This document shows, in pieces, positions 5,588 to 7,513 of a DNA stretch of 7,513 nucleotides. Source of the DNA: an uncultured Faecalibacterium sp. (GTDB taxonomy: Bacteria > Bacillota > Clostridia > Oscillospirales > Ruminococcaceae). The DNA lies in the NCBI GenBank assembly GCA_937917475.1, contig CALDNF010000238.1:1-7513 (forward strand), in the 5' to 3' direction. Each line of letters starts with the position of its first letter. Positions within the stretch are counted from its first letter, which is position 1. The notes below the pieces were generated by a model, which made no database searches, was not told the origin of the DNA, and saw only the letters and a program-made list of their open reading frames with translations. The translations under genes were made by a program, and so were the position numbers.

Positions 5588-5617
5588 GGGATGGCAGAAT
5601 TCTGCCGTCCCTTTTTT
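5588..5617 (+). terminator. Strong intrinsic terminator after the caspase-like gene
   Basis: A near-perfect stem GGGATGGCAG (5588-5597) pairs with CTGCCGTCCC (5602-5611) around AATT, with one T·G wobble, and is followed at once by six Ts (5612-5617). It lies 36 nt after the stop at 5551. No T run follows on the minus strand, so it acts in one direction. Confidence 0.93.
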
Positions 5618-5636
5618 GTTACACGAGGTATTACCC

Positions 5637-6062
5637 ATGTCTGAATTTATCTCCCATTCCCGCTCCGAGACCGTTGCGCTGGGGCAGAAGCTGGCTGCTG
5701 TGCTGGCTCCCGGTTCCCTCATTGCCTTTACCGGCGGTCTGGGGGCCGGCAAGACCGCTTTCTGCGAGGGCATTGCCGAGGGCCTTGGCTGTACCGACCC
5801 AGTCAGCAGCCCCACCTTTGCCATCGTCAATTATTACCGGGGCCCCAAGCCCTTTGCCCACTTTGATCTGTACCGGATCTCCACCGAGAATGACCTCTGT
5901 GCCGCCGGTTTTTATGATTATCTCGATCAGGGTGCCATCGTTGCTGCCGAGTGGAGCGAAAACTTCGCCGACCTGCTGGCCCTCGAAAACCCGATCACCA
6001 TTCACATCGAGCGGCTGGACGATACCACCCGCCGCATCACCATCAAGGGGGTCACGCTATGA
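5637..6062 (+). CDS. tsaE: tRNA threonylcarbamoyladenosine (t6A37) biosynthesis ATPase TsaE
   Basis: A P-loop ATPase of 141 residues, the normal TsaE size. TsaE binds the TsaB-TsaD complex and its ATP hydrolysis resets the complex between rounds of t6A synthesis on ANN-decoding tRNAs. Visible are the Walker A motif GGLGAGKT (33-40), the switch segment SSPTFAIVNYY (57-67), HFDLYR (75-80), and AAEWSEN (103-109) with the conserved Glu-Trp. The reading frame is open far upstream (to 5343) across the preceding gene, promoter and terminator, but ATG 5637 has GAGGT at 5625-5629 with 7-nt spacing and gives the family's normal N-terminus. The stop TGA overlaps the tsaB ATG (ATGA, 6059-6062), indicating translational coupling. 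Confidence 0.96.
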   Translation: MSEFISHSRSETVALGQKLAAVLAPGSLIAFTGGLGAGKTAFCEGIAEGLGCTDPVSSPTFAIVNYYRGPKPFAHFDLYRISTENDLCAAGFYDYLDQGAIVAAEWSENFADLLALENPITIHIERLDDTTRRITIKGVTL

Positions 6063-6769
6063 ATATTCTGGCTGTTGATACTGCCGGCAAAACTGTGGGT
6101 GTTGCCCTGATGCAGGATGACCGGCTGCTTTACGAATGTTATCTGGATGCAGGAATGACCCACAGCGAGACCCTGATGCCCTTGATCGACGGTTGTCTGA
6201 AGCTCTGCGGCATGACCTGCGCCGACATCGACCTTTACGGCGTGAACGCAGGTCCCGGCAGCTTTACCGGTCTGCGGATCGGCCTTGCCGCCGTCAAGGG
6301 GTTGGCTTTTCCCCGGGAGACCCTTTGTGCCCCGGTGTCCACATTGGAAGCCCTTGCTGCAGCCCACACCGGCGAAGGCACGGTGCTCTGTGCGCTGGAC
6401 GCACGCCGGGCGCAGGTATACAGTGCCGCTTTTGACCTTGGCACCCACACCCGTCTGATGGAGGATGACGCCCGGGCCGTAGCTGATCTTGCCCAATTTG
6501 TAGAAAATTGCAAAAAGCCCCTGTTTTTTGTTGGTGATGGCGCAGCTCTGTGCTATAATAAATACGGCGATGTCCCCGGCGTTGCTACGGTTCCGCCCGC
6601 ACTGCGGGGAGGCCGTGCCGCCGCCGTGGCACTGGTGGCCCGGCAGATGGCCCAGCGCAATGAGGCGGTTCTGCCCGAAGCACTTCTGCCCGACTACCAC
6701 CGGCTGAGTCAGGCTGAGCGGGAGCGTGCAGAGCGTCTTGCTGCCGAAGCCGCCCACAAGGAAAACTGA
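6059..6769 (+). CDS. tsaB: tRNA threonylcarbamoyladenosine biosynthesis protein TsaB
   Basis: This 236-residue ASKHA-fold protein forms the scaffold that dimerises with TsaD in the t6A37 complex; TsaB itself is not the catalyst. Motifs: MNILAVDTAGKTVGVAL (1-17), THSETLMPLID (34-44), GPGSFTGLRIGLAAVKGLA, 65-83, and DARRAQVYSAAF further on. The C-terminus keeps LPDY followed by SQAERE. It starts within the last codons of tsaE (4-nt overlap) and needs no separate binding site. In many bacteria tsaB is followed by rimI and tsaD; neither is here, so the tsaD partner must lie elsewhere. The next gene, rpiB, starts 33 nt after the stop. A perfect extended -10 sequence lies within this gene. Confidence 0.95.
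   Translation: MNILAVDTAGKTVGVALMQDDRLLYECYLDAGMTHSETLMPLIDGCLKLCGMTCADIDLYGVNAGPGSFTGLRIGLAAVKGLAFPRETLCAPVSTLEALAAAHTGEGTVLCALDARRAQVYSAAFDLGTHTRLMEDDARAVADLAQFVENCKKPLFFVGDGAALCYNKYGDVPGVATVPPALRGGRAAAVALVARQMAQRNEAVLPEALLPDYHRLSQAERERAERLAAEAAHKEN
6552..6559 (+). promoter_or_regulatory. Possible internal promoter in tsaB for rpiB-upp
   Basis: The extended -10 sequence TGCTATAAT (6551-6559) matches consensus perfectly and stands out in GC-rich coding sequence. With a 17-nt spacer the -35 would be TTGGTG (6531-6536), matching only at TTG. The RNA would start near 6566, about 237 nt ahead of rpiB. The codons read Leu-Cys-Tyr-Asn, so chance is a real alternative. Confidence 0.35.
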
Positions 6770-6802
6770 ACGATCCACACACAATCGGAAAGGACAACTA
6801 TC

Positions 6803-7249
6803 ATGGCAAAACCCATCGCACTTGCCGCCGACCACGGCGGATTTGAACTGAAAGAAGCAGTCAAGGCCCATCTGGACGAGCAGGGCATTGAGTACATCGA
6901 CTTTGGCACCAACAGCACTGCCAGCGTAGATTATCCTGACATGGCACTGCCTGCCTGCGATGCCGTTGTGAGCGGCCAGTGTGAAAAGGCACTGCTGTTC
7001 TGCGGCACCGGCGTCGGCATGAGCATGGCCGCAAACAAGGTCAAGGGCATCCGTGCCTGCTGCTGCTCTGACAGCTTCAGCTGTGAATATACCCGCCGCC
7101 ACAACGATGCCAACGCCCTGTGCCTGGGCGGCCGTGTGGTGGGCGCAGGTCTTGCCATCCAGCTGGTGGACATCTTCCTGCACACTGAGTATGAGGGCGG
7201 CCGTCATGCCCGCCGTGTGGCAAAGCTGGCGGAGATCGAAAATCGATAA
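6803..7249 (+). CDS. rpiB: Ribose-5-phosphate isomerase B
   Basis: The 148-residue protein interconverts ribulose 5-phosphate and ribose 5-phosphate in the cytoplasm, feeding the pentose phosphate pathway and PRPP synthesis. Family motifs are all present: AADHGGFELK (8-17), VDYPDMA (42-48), LLFCGTGVGMSMAANK (64-79) with the catalytic-type Cys67, RRHNDANALCLGGRVVG (98-114) with active-site His100, and FLHTEYEGGRHARRV near the end. The length and the Cys67/His100 pair favour RpiB over the related LacA/LacB subunits. A run of three cysteines (86-88) and Cys94 is richer in Cys than I expect here, perhaps tolerable in an anaerobe. The binding site AAAGGA (6789-6794) is 8 nt from ATG. It lies between tsaB and upp; rpiB near upp is a known Firmicute arrangement. 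Confidence 0.96.
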   Translation: MAKPIALAADHGGFELKEAVKAHLDEQGIEYIDFGTNSTASVDYPDMALPACDAVVSGQCEKALLFCGTGVGMSMAANKVKGIRACCCSDSFSCEYTRRHNDANALCLGGRVVGAGLAIQLVDIFLHTEYEGGRHARRVAKLAEIENR

Positions 7250-7298
7250 AATCGTATCCGATAGAGAACATCTATTTGAAATAAGGAGCGTGTTTATT

Positions 7299-7513
7299 AT
7301 GACCCCCATGATCGTTGAGCATCCCCTGCTGCAGCACAAGATCAGCCTGCTGCGCAACAAGCAGACCGGCACCAAGGAATTCCGTGATCTGGTCGGCGAG
7401 ATCGCAACCCTGCTCTGCTACGAGGCCACTCGTGACCTGCCTCTGGAAGAGGTAGAGATCGAGACCCCCATCACCATGGCAAAAACCAAGGTGCTGGCAG
7501 GCCGCAAGCTGGC
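7299..7513 (+). CDS. upp: Uracil phosphoribosyltransferase, 3' end outside the window
   Basis: The frame runs open from ATG 7299 to the right edge, giving the first 71 residues of a protein usually near 210. The start is typical of Upp: EHPLLQHKISLLRNKQTGTKEFRDLV (7-32), then YEATRDLPLEEVEIETP (43-59) and KVLAGRKL, leading to the first substrate-binding region. Upp converts uracil and PRPP into UMP for pyrimidine salvage in the cytoplasm. AAGGAG (7283-7288) lies 10 nt before ATG; the in-frame ATG at 7308 is less likely because it is farther away. The PRPP-binding motif is beyond the window. The 49-nt gap after rpiB has no promoter or terminator that I can see, so the gene is probably co-transcribed with rpiB. 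Confidence 0.95.
   Translation, partial: MTPMIVEHPLLQHKISLLRNKQTGTKEFRDLVGEIATLLCYEATRDLPLEEVEIETPITMAKTKVLAGRKL

Noticed and set aside
5343..5636. Upstream extension of the tsaE frame
   Set aside because: It would overlap the caspase-like gene, its stop and a strong terminator. The ATG at 5637 has a good binding site and a normal TsaE N-terminus.
6002..7375. A 457-codon open frame on the minus strand
   Set aside because: It runs antisense across tsaB, rpiB and the start of upp, all clearly coding with known families. Its translation has no recognisable domain; it is a product of GC-rich codon bias.

Overview
The window looks like chromosomal DNA of a GC-rich Gram-positive Firmicute, probably an Oscillospiraceae/Ruminococcaceae gut anaerobe of the Faecalibacterium type. 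The phylum is supported by strong GGAGG-type ribosome binding sites, sigma-A style promoters, intrinsic terminators, Gram-positive signal peptides, an M15 peptidase fused to a peptidoglycan-binding domain, and clustering of tsaE-tsaB with rpiB and upp. The genus is a guess from protein style. No rRNA, tRNA, CRISPR array, insertion sequence or phage gene was seen.

Layout. (1) 1-479 (+) is the 3' part of a secreted-type M15 carboxypeptidase with a C-terminal peptidoglycan-binding domain. (2) 504-1774 (+) is a two-gene unit: an NAD-dependent sirtuin deacylase, then a divergent YhcH/YjgK/YiaL-family protein. A hairpin at 1789-1833 ends it and probably also serves the convergent gene. (3) 1866-2471 (-) is an unknown small secreted protein with a well-formed promoter at 2549-2577. 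An AT-rich stretch without genes lies behind it (2472-2728). (4) 2729-3946 (-) is a SEDS (RodA/FtsW/SpoVE) glycan polymerase whose start is best placed at a TTG at 3946. (5) 3947-4261 is a divergent control region with two strong back-to-back promoters, an 8-bp inverted repeat midway between them, a palindrome over one -10 box, and a leader with two hairpins on the other side. (6) 4262-5551 (+) encodes a secreted caspase-fold (CHAT/C25/C11-like) cysteine-peptidase-type protein, the most unusual gene here. (7) 5557-5617 holds a promoter and a strong terminator that overlap. (8) 5637-7513 (+) is tsaE-tsaB (tRNA t6A synthesis), rpiB (pentose phosphate pathway) and the start of upp (uracil salvage).

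How they fit together. Region 8 is a housekeeping unit: t6A modification, ribose-5-phosphate supply and PRPP-dependent uracil salvage. Regions 1 and 4 concern the cell wall. The secreted caspase-like protein is divergent from the SEDS gene, and the two share a compact control region, so co-regulation is possible but unproven. No obvious defence island or multi-gene novel system is visible. The best candidates for new biology are the secreted caspase-like protein with its control region, the sirtuin/degenerate-YhcH pair, and the promoter-terminator overlap ahead of tsaE. All alignments to families are manual and from memory.
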